Below, piece by piece: positions 48,300 through 57,763 of a stretch of 64,000 bases of DNA (positions are counted from its first letter, which is position 1; each line of letters begins with the position of its first letter). The notes under the pieces were generated by a model, which saw only the letters and a program-made list of their open reading frames with translations, had not been told where the DNA came from and did not search any database. The DNA is from Advenella kashmirensis WT001 (lineage in GTDB: Bacteria > Pseudomonadota > Gammaproteobacteria > Burkholderiales > Burkholderiaceae_B), in assembly GCF_000219915.2 (NCBI RefSeq), contig NC_017964.1:2790001-2854000 (forward strand). The letters run 5' to 3'. Made by a program: the position numbers and the translations under genes.

Positions 48300-49251
48300 C
48301 GGGTTCATCATGATCGTAACGGTGGCACCGAACACTATGCATCGGCGTTTCTGTGGATACGGGTTTGAGCTGTTGCTGCTGTTCACATCCCTGCTTGCGA
48401 AAAGCACAGCGGTCCAGGAAAAAGCAACCCGTTGGCAACACGCGATTGCCCGGCAGTTCAGGAATGGCCTGCGCCCCGCTCTCCGGCAATGGCGCGCCCA
48501 GCACCGGTACGGCATCCAGCAATAGCCGCGTGTAAGGATGGCGCTGCCGGGCCAGGACCTGCGCGGTGTCACCCAGCTCCACGATTTGCCCCAGATACAT
48601 GACGGCAATGCGGTTGCTCATGTGCCGGATGACCGAGACGTTGTGGGAAATGAGGATATACGTAAGCTGATGTTCCCGCTGCAAGGTGAACAGCAGATTA
48701 ATAATCTGCGCCTGCACTGAAATATCAAGTGCCGAGGTCGGCTCATCGAGTACGATGACATCCGGATCGGAGGCCAGCGCGCGGGCAATGGCAATACGCT
48801 GGCGCTGCCCCCCCGAAAACTCGTGCGGATAGCGGTTCAGATAATCTGGCGACAGGCCGACCTGTTGCGCCAGTCGTGACGCACGTGCCCGCATCACCGA
48901 CTCCTGGGATTCGCCTTTAACGTAGGACGGTTCGGTGATGATTTTCCAGACGGGCAAGCGCGGATCCAGCGAGGATTGCGGGTCCTGGAAAACGATTTGC
49001 ACATTGGGCTGGCCTCGGTCATTGTTCCAGCGCAATTGACCTTGTGTCGGTTGTTGCAGACCCATCAGCACCTGGGCCAGGGTAGTTTTGCCACAGCCGG
49101 ATTCGCCCACCACGCCCAGCGTTTCGCCGCGCCTGACCGTCAGGTCTACCCCATTGAGCGCATGCGCCCAGGTTCGGGCCTGGCCGCGCCAGTTGCGTTT
49201 TACGGGAAAACGGACATGGATGTCATCAAGTGTGAGAACAGCTTCAGGCAT
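48289..49251 (-). CDS. ddpF: D,D-dipeptide ABC transporter ATP-binding subunit DdpF
   Basis: OppF/DppF-type ATPase, about 320 residues. Walker A is LGVVGESGCGKTTLAQVLMG, signature EFSGGQRQRIAIARALASDP, Walker B VIVLDEPTSALD. The C-terminal oligopeptide-transporter domain is QVLARQRHPYTRLLLDAVPV with the Cys-rich LPTGCFFLDRCAFRKQGCEQ. ATG 49251 (MPEAVLTLDD) is preferred, with GAGGAA just upstream inside the ddpD end; the alternative is 49263. It pairs with DdpD to energise the permease. Confidence 0.93.
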   Translation of the reverse strand: MPEAVLTLDDIHVRFPVKRNWRGQARTWAHALNGVDLTVRRGETLGVVGESGCGKTTLAQVLMGLQQPTQGQLRWNNDRGQPNVQIVFQDPQSSLDPRLPVWKIITEPSYVKGESQESVMRARASRLAQQVGLSPDYLNRYPHEFSGGQRQRIAIARALASDPDVIVLDEPTSALDISVQAQIINLLFTLQREHQLTYILISHNVSVIRHMSNRIAVMYLGQIVELGDTAQVLARQRHPYTRLLLDAVPVLGAPLPESGAQAIPELPGNRVLPTGCFFLDRCAFRKQGCEQQQQLKPVSTETPMHSVRCHRYDHDEPDGK

Positions 49252-50296
49252 CGTGTTCCTCATTAACGGTCATCCAGCAGGCAGCAGCATGCCCGGGGGA
49301 GCCGGCCACGGACATGAGCGGTGGCACCTGGCTACAGGCCGGCGCCTGCAAGCTGCAGCGGTTACGAAAAGCACATCCTTCAGGCAGATCGGCCAGATTG
49401 GGCACCTGCCCGGCAATTGCAAGCAGCGGCGCGCCGGCGCTCGCGTTTTCAGGCAACGCTCCAAGCAACCCGCGGGTGTATGGGTGGTTTGGCCGGCCAA
49501 TCACATCGGCGACTGCGCCCTGCTCTACCACGCTGCCTGCGTATATCACATAGATACGTTCACAAAATTGCGATACCACTGCCATATCATGCGTGATAAG
49601 CAAAATGGCCGTTCCGGTCTTCTTCGCCCGTTCGCGCAGCAGCATTAAAACCTGTTTCTGCACCGTAACATCAAGGGCTGTTGTCGGCTCATCAGCGATC
49701 AGCAACGATGGATCACAGGAAAACGCCAGGGCAATCATGATCCGCTGGCGCATGCCGCCGGACAACTCGAAGGGATAGGCATCGAATACCTGCGCGGGGT
49801 CGGCAATATGCATATCCCGCAGCAGCGAGATAGCACGCTCGCGCGCCTGTTTCGGGGACAGCGCAGTGTGCTTTCTGATGACATCTGTAATCTGACGGCC
49901 AACTCTCATGGTCGGATTCAGCGCAGTCATGGGCTCCTGGAAGATCATGGCCATATCGCTGCCGCGAATCTGGCGCATTTGCTTTTCCGACGCCTCCAGT
50001 ATGTTCTTTCCCGATTTATGAATACTGCCCTGGCGAACAACATAGTTGGATTGCGGAATCAGACGCATGCTCATCATTGCAGTCACAGACTTTCCCGAGC
50101 CCGACTCGCCGACAATACCCACGATTTCCCCCGGCTGCACCTGAATGGTCACGCCATTGAGCGCCCGGACAGCGCCCCGGTAAATCGGAAATTCAATATG
50201 CAGATTATCTATGTCCAGGACCGGCGGGATACTGTCCTGCCCTGCTGCCGACGCCGCAACGTGCCGCGACGTATTGAGCTCACTGTACGGCGTCAT
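49244..50296 (-). CDS. ddpD: D,D-dipeptide ABC transporter ATP-binding subunit DdpD
   Basis: OppD/DppD-type ATPase of 350 residues. Walker A is VGIVGESGSGKSVTAMMSMR, then IFQEPMTALNPTMRVGRQIT (Q-loop), signature FELSGGMRQRIMIALAFSCD and Walker B LLIADEPTTALDVTVQKQVL. The C-terminus has the Cys motif CAFRNRCSLQAPACSQ. Its ATG shares a base with the ddpC stop (TAATG) and it overlaps ddpF by 8 bases, so the genes are tightly coupled. Confidence 0.94.
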   Translation of the reverse strand: MTPYSELNTSRHVAASAAGQDSIPPVLDIDNLHIEFPIYRGAVRALNGVTIQVQPGEIVGIVGESGSGKSVTAMMSMRLIPQSNYVVRQGSIHKSGKNILEASEKQMRQIRGSDMAMIFQEPMTALNPTMRVGRQITDVIRKHTALSPKQARERAISLLRDMHIADPAQVFDAYPFELSGGMRQRIMIALAFSCDPSLLIADEPTTALDVTVQKQVLMLLRERAKKTGTAILLITHDMAVVSQFCERIYVIYAGSVVEQGAVADVIGRPNHPYTRGLLGALPENASAGAPLLAIAGQVPNLADLPEGCAFRNRCSLQAPACSQVPPLMSVAGSPGHAAACWMTVNEEHDA

Positions 50297-51174
50297 TATT
50301 TCACCTTCTGTTTCGGGTCCAGCATATCACGAACACCGTCGCCCACAAGATTGAAACCGATGGCGGTGATCAGGATCGCCACGCCGGGAAATGTGGAATA
50401 CCACCATTGATCCAGCAGAAAATTACGGCCCGAGGCGATCATGGCCCCCCATTCGGCGGTAGGCTGCTGGGCGCCCAAACCGATAAACCCGAGTGCGGCG
50501 GCCATGAGAATCGCATTGCCGATATCCAGCGTCATTTGCACAATCACCGGCGGCAATGCATTGCGCAAGACATGCCAGCGCACGATATGTCTTCGACCCG
50601 CGCCAAATGTTTTAGCCGCCTGGACATAAGCCATCTCGCGAATGCTCAGCGTCTGGCCGCGTGCCAGCCGCACATAATAGGGAATACGCACAATCGTAAT
50701 CGCAATCATCGCATTGAACAGGCTTGGCCCCAAGGCCGCGGCCAGTGCCATCGTCAGTACCAGCGATGGGACCGACAGCACGATATCCATTGTGCGCATA
50801 ATGATCGTATCTACGGTTCGGCCAATGACACCGGAAAAGCAGCCAATCACCGAACCGATAGCACTGGCAACGAACGCAACGAAAATACCGACGCCAATAG
50901 ATTGACGCGCACCATACAGTACCCGGCTGAACAGATCCCTACCGACTTCGTCAGTCCCGAAAAAATGAGCAGCCGATGGCGGCAGCAGCCGACTGCCCAG
51001 ATCAATGGCATTCGGATCATGCGCGGTCAGCAATGGCGCCAGAATTGCGGCAAGACACATGAGGATAATTAGCAGCAGCCCGAGCAGCATCATGGGGCTG
51101 CGGCGCAGTTGATACCAGAAATAAGCGAGCGAATAGGACAGTTGCGAAGTTGTGGTAGTGTTGGCGGTGCTCAT
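50296..51174 (-). CDS. ddpC: D,D-dipeptide ABC transporter permease DdpC
   Basis: DppC-type permease of about 292 residues from the ATG at 51174 (MSTANTTTTSQLSYSLAYFW). It has an N-terminal OppC_N segment (MMLLGLLLIILMCLAAILAP) and HFFGTDEVGRDLFSRVLYGA. Five further membrane helices and the EAA loop follow (VQAAKTFGAGRRHIVRWHVL). LGFIGLGAQQPTAEWGAMIA is typical of the family. The longer open frame upstream overlaps ddpB and lacks family features. Confidence 0.93.
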   Translation of the reverse strand: MSTANTTTTSQLSYSLAYFWYQLRRSPMMLLGLLLIILMCLAAILAPLLTAHDPNAIDLGSRLLPPSAAHFFGTDEVGRDLFSRVLYGARQSIGVGIFVAFVASAIGSVIGCFSGVIGRTVDTIIMRTMDIVLSVPSLVLTMALAAALGPSLFNAMIAITIVRIPYYVRLARGQTLSIREMAYVQAAKTFGAGRRHIVRWHVLRNALPPVIVQMTLDIGNAILMAAALGFIGLGAQQPTAEWGAMIASGRNFLLDQWWYSTFPGVAILITAIGFNLVGDGVRDMLDPKQKVK

Positions 51175-52186
51175 CAGCTGCATCCTTGATACGTGGGTCC
51201 AGCACGCTGTACAGCAGATCAACCAGCATATTGAGCAGGACATAGACAAACGAGACCAGCACCGCGAACCCCATGACTGCCGGAAAATCCAGTGCCTGGA
51301 TGGATTCGACCACATACAGACCCATGCCGGGCCAGCCAAAGACCGTCTCGGTCAGCACGGCACCGTATAACAGATCACCCATGGCCAGACCCAGTACGGT
51401 CACAGACGGAATCAGCGCATTGGGTAGTGCATGGCCCAGGATAATTTTCCAGCGACCCAGTCCATAGGCCTGGGCGGTACGCACATAATCCTCGGACAGT
51501 TGCTCCAGCATGGAAGAGCGGATCTGCCGGGCCACCACGCCCAGATGGACGAAGCTCAGGGTAAAGGCCGGCAGCACCAGGTGTTCAACGGTGCTGGAAA
51601 ACAAATCCCAGTCTCCGGCAATAAGCGAATCAATCAGAAAAAAACCAGTCACGGTTGGTGGATCACCCAGCAGGCTGTCGATACGCCCGCCTGAAGGAAA
51701 CCAGGACAAATGGCCATAGAAAATAATCAGCAAGCCCAGCCCCAGCCAGAATGCCGGCATGGAAATACCCGTCACGGCCAGGGTGCGCGCCAGCTGATCG
51801 ACCCAGGAGTTTTTGTACACGGCTGACAAAACGCCCAGTGGAATGCCAATCAGCATGGAAAAGACCAGCGCCACAATGGCCAGCTCCAGGGTCGCCGGGA
51901 AAAATGCGAGCAGATCGTCGACAACCGGGCGGCCTGTGCGAATGGATGTACCCAGGTCCCCGTGCAACAAACCTTTGAGGTAGACCCAGTACTGCTCGTA
52001 AAGCGGCAGATCCAGCCCAAGCTTTTGCCGGATGCCGGCCACGATTTCTTCGGTCGCCCGATCTCCGGCAATCAGCCGTGCCGGGTCGCCGGGAATCAGA
52101 TGAGACACGATGAAAGTGATCACTGATACGCCCAGCATGACCAGAATGAGCCAGGGCAGGCGCTTACACAATATCTGGAAAAACAA
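51017..52186 (-). CDS. ddpB: D,D-dipeptide ABC transporter permease DdpB (3' end probably frameshifted)
   Basis: DppB-type permease. The N-terminus is LPWLILVMLGVSVITFIVSH with LIPGDPARLIAGDRATEEIV; six membrane helices follow, with the EAA loop DYVRTAQAYGLGRWKIILGH and a final LVDLLYSVLDPRIKD. As written the frame runs about 155 bases into ddpC with non-family sequence (389 residues in all). Restoring one base just before 51176 would end the protein at a TGATG overlapping the ddpC start and give 337 residues, the normal DppB length. I take the real end to be 51174. Confidence 0.9.
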   Translation of the reverse strand: MFFQILCKRLPWLILVMLGVSVITFIVSHLIPGDPARLIAGDRATEEIVAGIRQKLGLDLPLYEQYWVYLKGLLHGDLGTSIRTGRPVVDDLLAFFPATLELAIVALVFSMLIGIPLGVLSAVYKNSWVDQLARTLAVTGISMPAFWLGLGLLIIFYGHLSWFPSGGRIDSLLGDPPTVTGFFLIDSLIAGDWDLFSSTVEHLVLPAFTLSFVHLGVVARQIRSSMLEQLSEDYVRTAQAYGLGRWKIILGHALPNALIPSVTVLGLAMGDLLYGAVLTETVFGWPGMGLYVVESIQALDFPAVMGFAVLVSFVYVLLNMLVDLLYSVLDPRIKDAADEHRQHYHNFATVLFARLFLVSTAPQPHDAARAAANYPHVSCRNSGAIADRA

Positions 52187-52509
52187 AACAGGCCCTTTCG
52201 GAATGGGTGGCGGCGTCTTGTTGCAGGCAAGACCGCTACTTCACCCGGTTAAATCAACCCACAACAATCGCGCTTGCCACGACAAAGCTGCGCAAGTGGC
52301 TGTTTTTTGCAAAATAACCGCAAGGCACGCACGGCATCACGCTGGGGCTGGTCATTGTCAACACGGCAGCCGCATCTCCTATGATTGAAAAAAAACGATA
52401 TGTTGCCAGTTGTTGATACGGTGGCCATTGCCGGGGGGTTTTATAGCGCTGCTGGCAACGCCAATGGCAGGCCGGGCGCCACATGCGCCCCCGGCATTAC
52501 CTGTTCTGG
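52187..52509. other. ddpA-ddpB spacer
   Basis: A 323-base gap inside the ddp operon with no gene. It contains the hairpin at 52471-52495 and a second, looser inverted pair (GCCATTG near 52423 with CAATGGC near 52462). Such spacers after binding-protein genes often lower expression of the downstream permease genes. Confidence 0.55.
52471..52495 (-). terminator. GC-rich hairpin after ddpA, possible attenuator
   Basis: GCCGGGCGC and GCGCCCCCGGC pair with a 2-base bulge around a 5-base loop, 15 bases past the ddpA stop. No T-run follows, so it is better read as a processing or attenuation hairpin than as a full terminator. Confidence 0.5.
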
Positions 52510-54060
52510 TCAGTCTTTGGAAATATCCGCTACATTATAGACATCATGCAGCATGGGATTGTATGCATAACCCTTCACATTGTCGCGCAAGCCCATTTGG
52601 TTGCTGTGCTGGAACAGATAGACATAGGCGTAATCTTTCACGGCCAGCTTTTGCGCCTGCTGGTAAAGTTCTGTTCGCTTGGCCTGATCGGTCTCTTGGG
52701 CAGCCTGGCGCACCAGTTTGTCCACTTCAGGATTGGAATAGAACGACCGGTTTCCAGGCAGCCCTTGCTTGGACGAATCAAACCAGTAATTCATGAACAT
52801 GAAGGGATCGGCAAAATCCGGAGACCAGTTGCCGATCGAGATATCAAAGTCGCCTTTGCCCAGACGGTCGCGCATGGTGGCATTGGCCAGTTTTTCCAGT
52901 CTTACCTTGACGCCAACGGCCTGAAGGCTGGCCTGGACCGACAGCACAATGGGCTCCCAGTATGGCTCTTTGGTGGAGTACAGCAAGGTAAGCGGTTTGG
53001 CCGGTGCTGCCCCGCCTATGCTTGCCGTGGCGGCCGCCACATCGGTTTTGAAAGCGGGGGCGGCATCGTCGTGGGCCCACATCCCCTGGGGGATGGGACC
53101 ATTAAGCGGTTTTGCCTCGCCATTCATGATACCGTTGATCATGCCGTTGTAATCGACTGCCTGGGCAATTGCCTTGCGCAGTGTCACATTGCTTAGTGGT
53201 CCGTTTTTGTTGTTCAGATACAGATACGTAACCAGGAGCGACGGTACTTTCTTGAATACTACGCCGCTGGCATTTTGCATGGCCTTGACCTGGTCAGGCT
53301 GGATGCTGCCGACGATGTCCAGATCACCATTTTGCAATTGCAGGCGCCGCGCCGATGCTTCGGGCACGATTTTGAATGCGACTTTTTCAAGTGCGGGCTT
53401 GGGTCCGCCATAATGCGGGTTGCGCTCCAGGATCAGGCTCTGGCCCTTATTCCATTTAGCCAGCTGATACGGCCCCGAACCGGCCGTATGCCCTGCCAGG
53501 TATTTGTCTGCGCCGCCCGCCTGCTGCTCTACTGCCGGATTGACAATGCCCGCGCCATTGTTGGCCAGAATATTCAGAAACGGCGCAAAAGGTTGATCCA
53601 GTTTGAACTCGACCGTCATGGGATCCTTGACCGTCACCTGCAACCCAGCCGGAAACGGTTCGGACGGACCCTGCTTCATTTTCATGAGACGGTCAAAACT
53701 GTATTTGACCGCCTGCGCATTAACAGGGGTGCCGTCGCTGAACTTTTGCCCGTCGTTCAGGGTGAATGTCCAGGTCAGCTTATCGGCAGAGGTTGTCCAG
53801 CTTTTTGCCAGTTCGCCTTCCACTTCGGTCGAGCCGCCTGCCTTGTATTTGATCAGACGCTGATAGCTGGGATAAGTAATGGACCAGTCATTATTGTCCA
53901 TGGTCACTGCAATATCCAGCATTTGCGGATCGGCACTCTTGGAGATGACCAGCATGTTCTTGGGCGTAGCCGCCTGCGCCGCGACGCCGACAGACAATCC
54001 CAGGGTGGCGGCACAGGCCACCATGAATGCGTTTCTTATAAACGTACGGCGAACTGACAT
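52510..54060 (-). CDS. ddpA: D,D-dipeptide ABC transporter substrate-binding protein DdpA
   Basis: Family 5 (DppA/OppA) periplasmic binding protein of 516 residues. The signal peptide is FMVACAATLGLSVGVAAQAA. Family motifs include LAKSWTTSADKLTWTFTLND, GQKFSDGTPVNAQAVKYSFD, HTAGSGPYQLAKWNKGQSLI and ERNPHYGGPKPALEKVAFKI. It should bring D-Ala-D-Ala or related dipeptides to DdpBC. It lies between ddpX and ddpB with 233- and 323-base gaps. The specific ligand is inferred from the adjacent D-Ala-D-Ala dipeptidase gene; other peptides are possible. Confidence 0.92.
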   Translation of the reverse strand: MSVRRTFIRNAFMVACAATLGLSVGVAAQAATPKNMLVISKSADPQMLDIAVTMDNNDWSITYPSYQRLIKYKAGGSTEVEGELAKSWTTSADKLTWTFTLNDGQKFSDGTPVNAQAVKYSFDRLMKMKQGPSEPFPAGLQVTVKDPMTVEFKLDQPFAPFLNILANNGAGIVNPAVEQQAGGADKYLAGHTAGSGPYQLAKWNKGQSLILERNPHYGGPKPALEKVAFKIVPEASARRLQLQNGDLDIVGSIQPDQVKAMQNASGVVFKKVPSLLVTYLYLNNKNGPLSNVTLRKAIAQAVDYNGMINGIMNGEAKPLNGPIPQGMWAHDDAAPAFKTDVAAATASIGGAAPAKPLTLLYSTKEPYWEPIVLSVQASLQAVGVKVRLEKLANATMRDRLGKGDFDISIGNWSPDFADPFMFMNYWFDSSKQGLPGNRSFYSNPEVDKLVRQAAQETDQAKRTELYQQAQKLAVKDYAYVYLFQHSNQMGLRDNVKGYAYNPMLHDVYNVADISKD

Positions 54061-54293
54061 GGTAAGGCTCCGGTAGATTGACCTGATGACAGGCGCCCGG
54101 CCTGATTGCCGCTCCCTGCGCAGACTGCACCAGGGTGTTGCGGTTGACAGGCATTGGCGACAATGACTGGAATGCAGGAGAGAAAAATGGACACTCCCCC
54201 CTGCACATGAAGGACAAATCTTAGCAAATGTAATTGGAATAGGAAATAGTCATATATCCCTATACCAGAATCGCTCTAATGCACTCTGCCTTG

Positions 54294-54857
54294 CTATACC
54301 GTTACCAGCGTGCTTTCGATAATCGGGTAGGCGCTTGAATTGGGCAATTCATAATGCCACCATTCGGACTTGATGCCCCGAAAACCCGCATGCAGCATGA
54401 TACCCAGCAAGAGCAACCGGTTTTTCTGCACCGCTGCGGGCAGATCTGCATAATCGTGGTGCGACGCGTCTTCCATGGCGTCAAAGCCCGTGCCCATATC
54501 CAGTTCGACGCCATGCTCATCCAGCAAAGTCACGTCTACTGCCGTGCCGCGCGAATGATGCGATCCCTGTGACGGATCCGCAACATACTGGGCATCGGGC
54601 AGCGCCGACCAGAAGATATGCTGCGCTGCTGGCGGCCGGTAACCGTCGAAAACCTTGAGGGTGTATCCGGCAGAACGGGCCAGCGCCGACGCCCGGAGCA
54701 ATAACGGCGCCGCATCCTTATGCAATGCGCACTGCGCGGTCTGGTACACGATACGCCCTGCGATGTTATTGCTGCTGGCATACACCAGATCAATGACAAC
54801 GCCATACTGTGCTTCATTGATGATATGCAAATCGTGATCGGTCACCCGGGTATCCAT
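54294..54857 (-). CDS. ddpX: D-alanyl-D-alanine dipeptidase DdpX (VanX family)
   Basis: Zinc dipeptidase of about 187 residues from ATG 54857 (MDTRVTDHDLHIINEAQYGV). The zinc ligands are the His and Asp of SHHSRGTAVDVTLLDEHG and the His of SEWWHYELP, with the catalytic Glu of EWWHYE. VFDGYRPPAAQHIFWSALPD is also typical. It hydrolyses D-Ala-D-Ala and lets the cell reuse peptidoglycan-derived D-alanine. The gene order ddpX-ddpA-ddpB-ddpC-ddpD-ddpF matches the Escherichia coli operon. Longer starts exist upstream (54896 and 54965); the chosen one fits family alignments from memory. Confidence 0.92.
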   Translation of the reverse strand: MDTRVTDHDLHIINEAQYGVVIDLVYASSNNIAGRIVYQTAQCALHKDAAPLLLRASALARSAGYTLKVFDGYRPPAAQHIFWSALPDAQYVADPSQGSHHSRGTAVDVTLLDEHGVELDMGTGFDAMEDASHHDYADLPAAVQKNRLLLLGIMLHAGFRGIKSEWWHYELPNSSAYPIIESTLVTV

Positions 54858-55030
54858 ATGCTGACTCTGTTTGAAAAATGGAGGCAATATTGCCATAGCG
54901 TGATTTCGCTTATCGCAAATCTTATACGGCATGGGATGCGTAAGCAACCAGGGCAGTCGCGGCAAGCGCGCGCATCCATGCCCTTGTCGCTACCGGCCAA
55001 CTCATCGGACCAAACGATACGGCCAGAAGA

Positions 55031-56443
55031 CTATGCGTCGCGCTCAGGCGCCAGCGACTCCACTGCCTGCAACAGCCGCACGATCAGCGCTTCGCGCTCC
55101 ATATCTGAATGCATGGCCGGACTCGAACCCAGCGCCTGCTCATCCAGCACAACCGTGACACTATAGTCGGGATTGCGGTGGATAAGCGCGCGCAGATCCA
55201 ATGACAGCAGTTGCGATGCAAACTGCCCGGCCTGTTTGGGCTCCGCATAGGCACCTGACAATAAGAGCGTATCGCCATCGGCCGACACCAGGCGGCTTCT
55301 GAAGGCGCCGTCTTCATCACGAAAACTGATAAAACGGGCCGTTTTGCCGCTTTTCTTTTTGACCGGCGCCGCGCTTTTTACCCGTGTTCCATTGCGCAAG
55401 CCGACTGCTTCGCGAATTTGCTGCATGAACGGGACCGCCAGCTTGCGCGCTTTGTCAGCGCCTGCCTGCAGAATATCTTCAATCCGCTCGGGGTTGTCCA
55501 TCAGTGTGACATACTGCTCGCGCATCGGCGCCAGAATGGTCTCCAAGTGTGTGGCCAGTTTTTTCTTGGCATCGCCCCAGCCCATGCCGTCCGCCAGTTC
55601 GCGACGGAAGTCTTCGGTGTCCTGAGGTGTTGCAAACGCCTTGTAAATGAGAAACAAATGGGACGCGTCGGCGTCCTTGGCTTCACCTGGCGCGCGCGAA
55701 TCGGTCACGATGCGCGCAATGGCGGTTGACAACGCCTTGGCGCCCCCTTCGAAAAGCGGAATGGTGTTGTTGTAGCTCTTGGACATTTTACGGCCGTCCA
55801 GACCGGGCAGCGTAGCCACATCGTCGTCAATCTGTACATCGGGCAGCACGAAGTAATCCCGCCCTGCCCCGTACTGATGGTTAAAGCGTTGTGCGATATC
55901 GCGCGCCATTTCCAGATGCTGGATCTGGTCACGGCCAACCGGCACGCGGTTGGCGTTGAACATCAGAATATCGGCGGCCATCAATACGGGATAAGAAAAC
56001 AGCCCCATATTCACCCCGTCATCGGGCTCAACGCTACGGGCCACATTCTGATCCACCGATGCCTTGTAAGCATGGGCGCGATTCATCAGGCCCTTGGGTG
56101 TAACGCACGTGAGGATCCAGCTTAACTCCGGAATTTCCGGCACGTCCGACTGGCGATAGAAAGTGACCTTGTCGGGATCCAGCCCGGCGGCAAGCCAGGT
56201 CGCGGCAATTTCCAGGCGCGAGCTGGCCACGCGTAGCGGGTCATCACATTTGATCAGCGCATGATAGTCGGCCAGAAAAAAGAAGGCGTCGACATTGGGC
56301 TGGCGACTGGCCGCAACTGCCGGCCGGATCGCGCCCGCATAATTGCCCAGGTGTGGCGTTCCGGATGTGGTAATGCCCGTCAATACGCGCACATTCCGGC
56401 TTGCGCCATTGGTTGGGGAAGTTTGTTCAGCACTCATATTCAT
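55031..56443 (-). CDS. trpS: tryptophanyl-tRNA synthetase with C-terminal extension
   Basis: Class I aminoacyl-tRNA synthetase, 470 residues. The HIGH-like motif is [20 protein letters not shown] (HLGN) and the KMSKS motif is [40 protein letters not shown] is typical. The catalytic protein normally ends near residue 340-350. After a Lys-rich linker ([15 protein letters not shown]) there is an additional domain of about 110 residues ([20 protein letters not shown] to [14 protein letters not shown]) that I do not recognise. zapE lies immediately upstream (16 bases between the zapE stop and the trpS start). Confidence 0.95.
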   Translation of the reverse strand: MNMSAEQTSPTNGASRNVRVLTGITTSGTPHLGNYAGAIRPAVAASRQPNVDAFFFLADYHALIKCDDPLRVASSRLEIAATWLAAGLDPDKVTFYRQSDVPEIPELSWILTCVTPKGLMNRAHAYKASVDQNVARSVEPDDGVNMGLFSYPVLMAADILMFNANRVPVGRDQIQHLEMARDIAQRFNHQYGAGRDYFVLPDVQIDDDVATLPGLDGRKMSKSYNNTIPLFEGGAKALSTAIARIVTDSRAPGEAKDADASHLFLIYKAFATPQDTEDFRRELADGMGWGDAKKKLATHLETILAPMREQYVTLMDNPERIEDILQAGADKARKLAVPFMQQIREAVGLRNGTRVKSAAPVKKKSGKTARFISFRDEDGAFRSRLVSADGDTLLLSGAYAEPKQAGQFASQLLSLDLRALIHRNPDYSVTVVLDEQALGSSPAMHSDMEREALIVRLLQAVESLAPERDA

Positions 56444-56459
56444 TCCAACTGCAATAGTA

Positions 56460-57550
56460 TTAAAGTTTCACCGACAATCGTCTTTCAGACTCAAGGTACT
56501 CCCTGGACTGCATTTCGGTAATACGGGAGACGGTCCGATGAAATTCGTTGGCCAGCACTCCTTCGGTATACAGTTCCTCGGGAGGCATTCGGCCGACATG
56601 ATCAGCTTGACATGGTGATCATACAGGACATCAATCAGCCAGGTAAAACGCCGGGCCTCGGACGAGTGCCGGGGCATCATGCGGGGCACGTCGGAAAGGA
56701 TGATTGTCTGATAGCGATTGGCCAGTTCCAGATAGTCATTTTGCGAGCGCGGCCCGCCGCAAAGCTGCGCAAAACTGAACCATACCACCGATCCGGCGAC
56801 CGCCACAGCCCGGATGACCCGGTTCTCGATATGCAGATCCGTGTCCTGGGGCGCCGTTTCGGCCAGGCTGTCAAACGCCTGCTGCAACTGTGCCCGGGTA
56901 TCCTCATTGAGCGGCGTCAGGTACATGCGCACCTGCTCCAGCGTCCGTTGACGATAATCGACGCCCGTGTCTACATTGACTACATCCATGCGTTTCTGAA
57001 TCAGAGCGATGGCAGGCAGGATCCGGTCACGGTGCAAGCCATCGGGATACAGCGTCGATGGCTCATAATTGGAAGTCATGACAAAGCTGGTGCCATTATC
57101 AAACAGGTTAAGCAGCAGCTTGTATAAAATCATGGCATCTGCAATATCCGAGACGTGGAACTCATCAAAACAGATCAGCTTGTACTTATCGCTGATGATG
57201 CGCGCCACTTCGTCCAGCGGATCACTCTTGCCGCGCAGCGCCTGCAATTGGTGGTGCACGCTGCGCATGAACTCATGAAAGTGAATCCGCGTCTTGTGCT
57301 CGATCTGTACCGTCATGAAAAAAGAATCCATCAGAAAGCTTTTGCCGCGGCCAACCCCGCCCCACATGTAGACGCCGCGCGGCGGCTCGGGCTTGCGGAA
57401 AAATCGTCGAAACGGTTTACTCAATTCCTGTTGATAGGCAACCAGTTCGTCGGCAAAAACCTGCAGGCGCGCAATGGCCCGCTGCTGAGCGTCATCGGCA
57501 CGATAGCCGCGCTCAGCAAGGGTCTTTTCGTAATATTGCAGTACGTTCAT
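56460..57550 (-). CDS. zapE: cell division protein ZapE (AFG1-family ATPase; one frameshift)
   Basis: P-loop ATPase that interacts with FtsZ at constriction. The repaired length is about 363 residues. The N-terminus is [20 protein letters not shown], Walker A is [20 protein letters not shown], and the Walker B region [20 protein letters not shown] is typical. The last 50 residues shift frame at about 56586 (TGCCTCCCGAGG for TGCCCTCCCGAGG). The correct end continues [20 protein letters not shown] and stops at 56460. The uncorrected frame runs a similar length, so the break is easily missed. It lies downstream of lpd, the usual place in this family. Confidence 0.92.
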
Positions 57551-57657
57551 GAAGCAGGTCGATTTGAATCAATTCGGATGAATGGCAGGGCTCGCAAGCT
57601 GGCAACGGCGCGCCCTACCCGGCAGGCAGACCAATACGGTAGTACCGCAGGAACAGG

Positions 57658-57680
57658 CCGGGGTGCCAGTGGCACCCCGG
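57658..57680. terminator. strong hairpin between lpd and zapE
   Basis: CCGGGGTGCC and GGCACCCCGG form a perfect 10-bp GC-rich stem with a 3-base loop, about 85 bases after the lpd stop. It has no T-run on either strand, so it may be a transcript-stabilising or partial termination structure. Confidence 0.55.
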
Positions 57681-57763
57681 ATCGCCCGATACTGAAATAT
57701 CAGGCTGACGGCCGACACCGGTAATAACAGGTGTCCTGGCCGTATTCAACATGGTGCAGCCGA

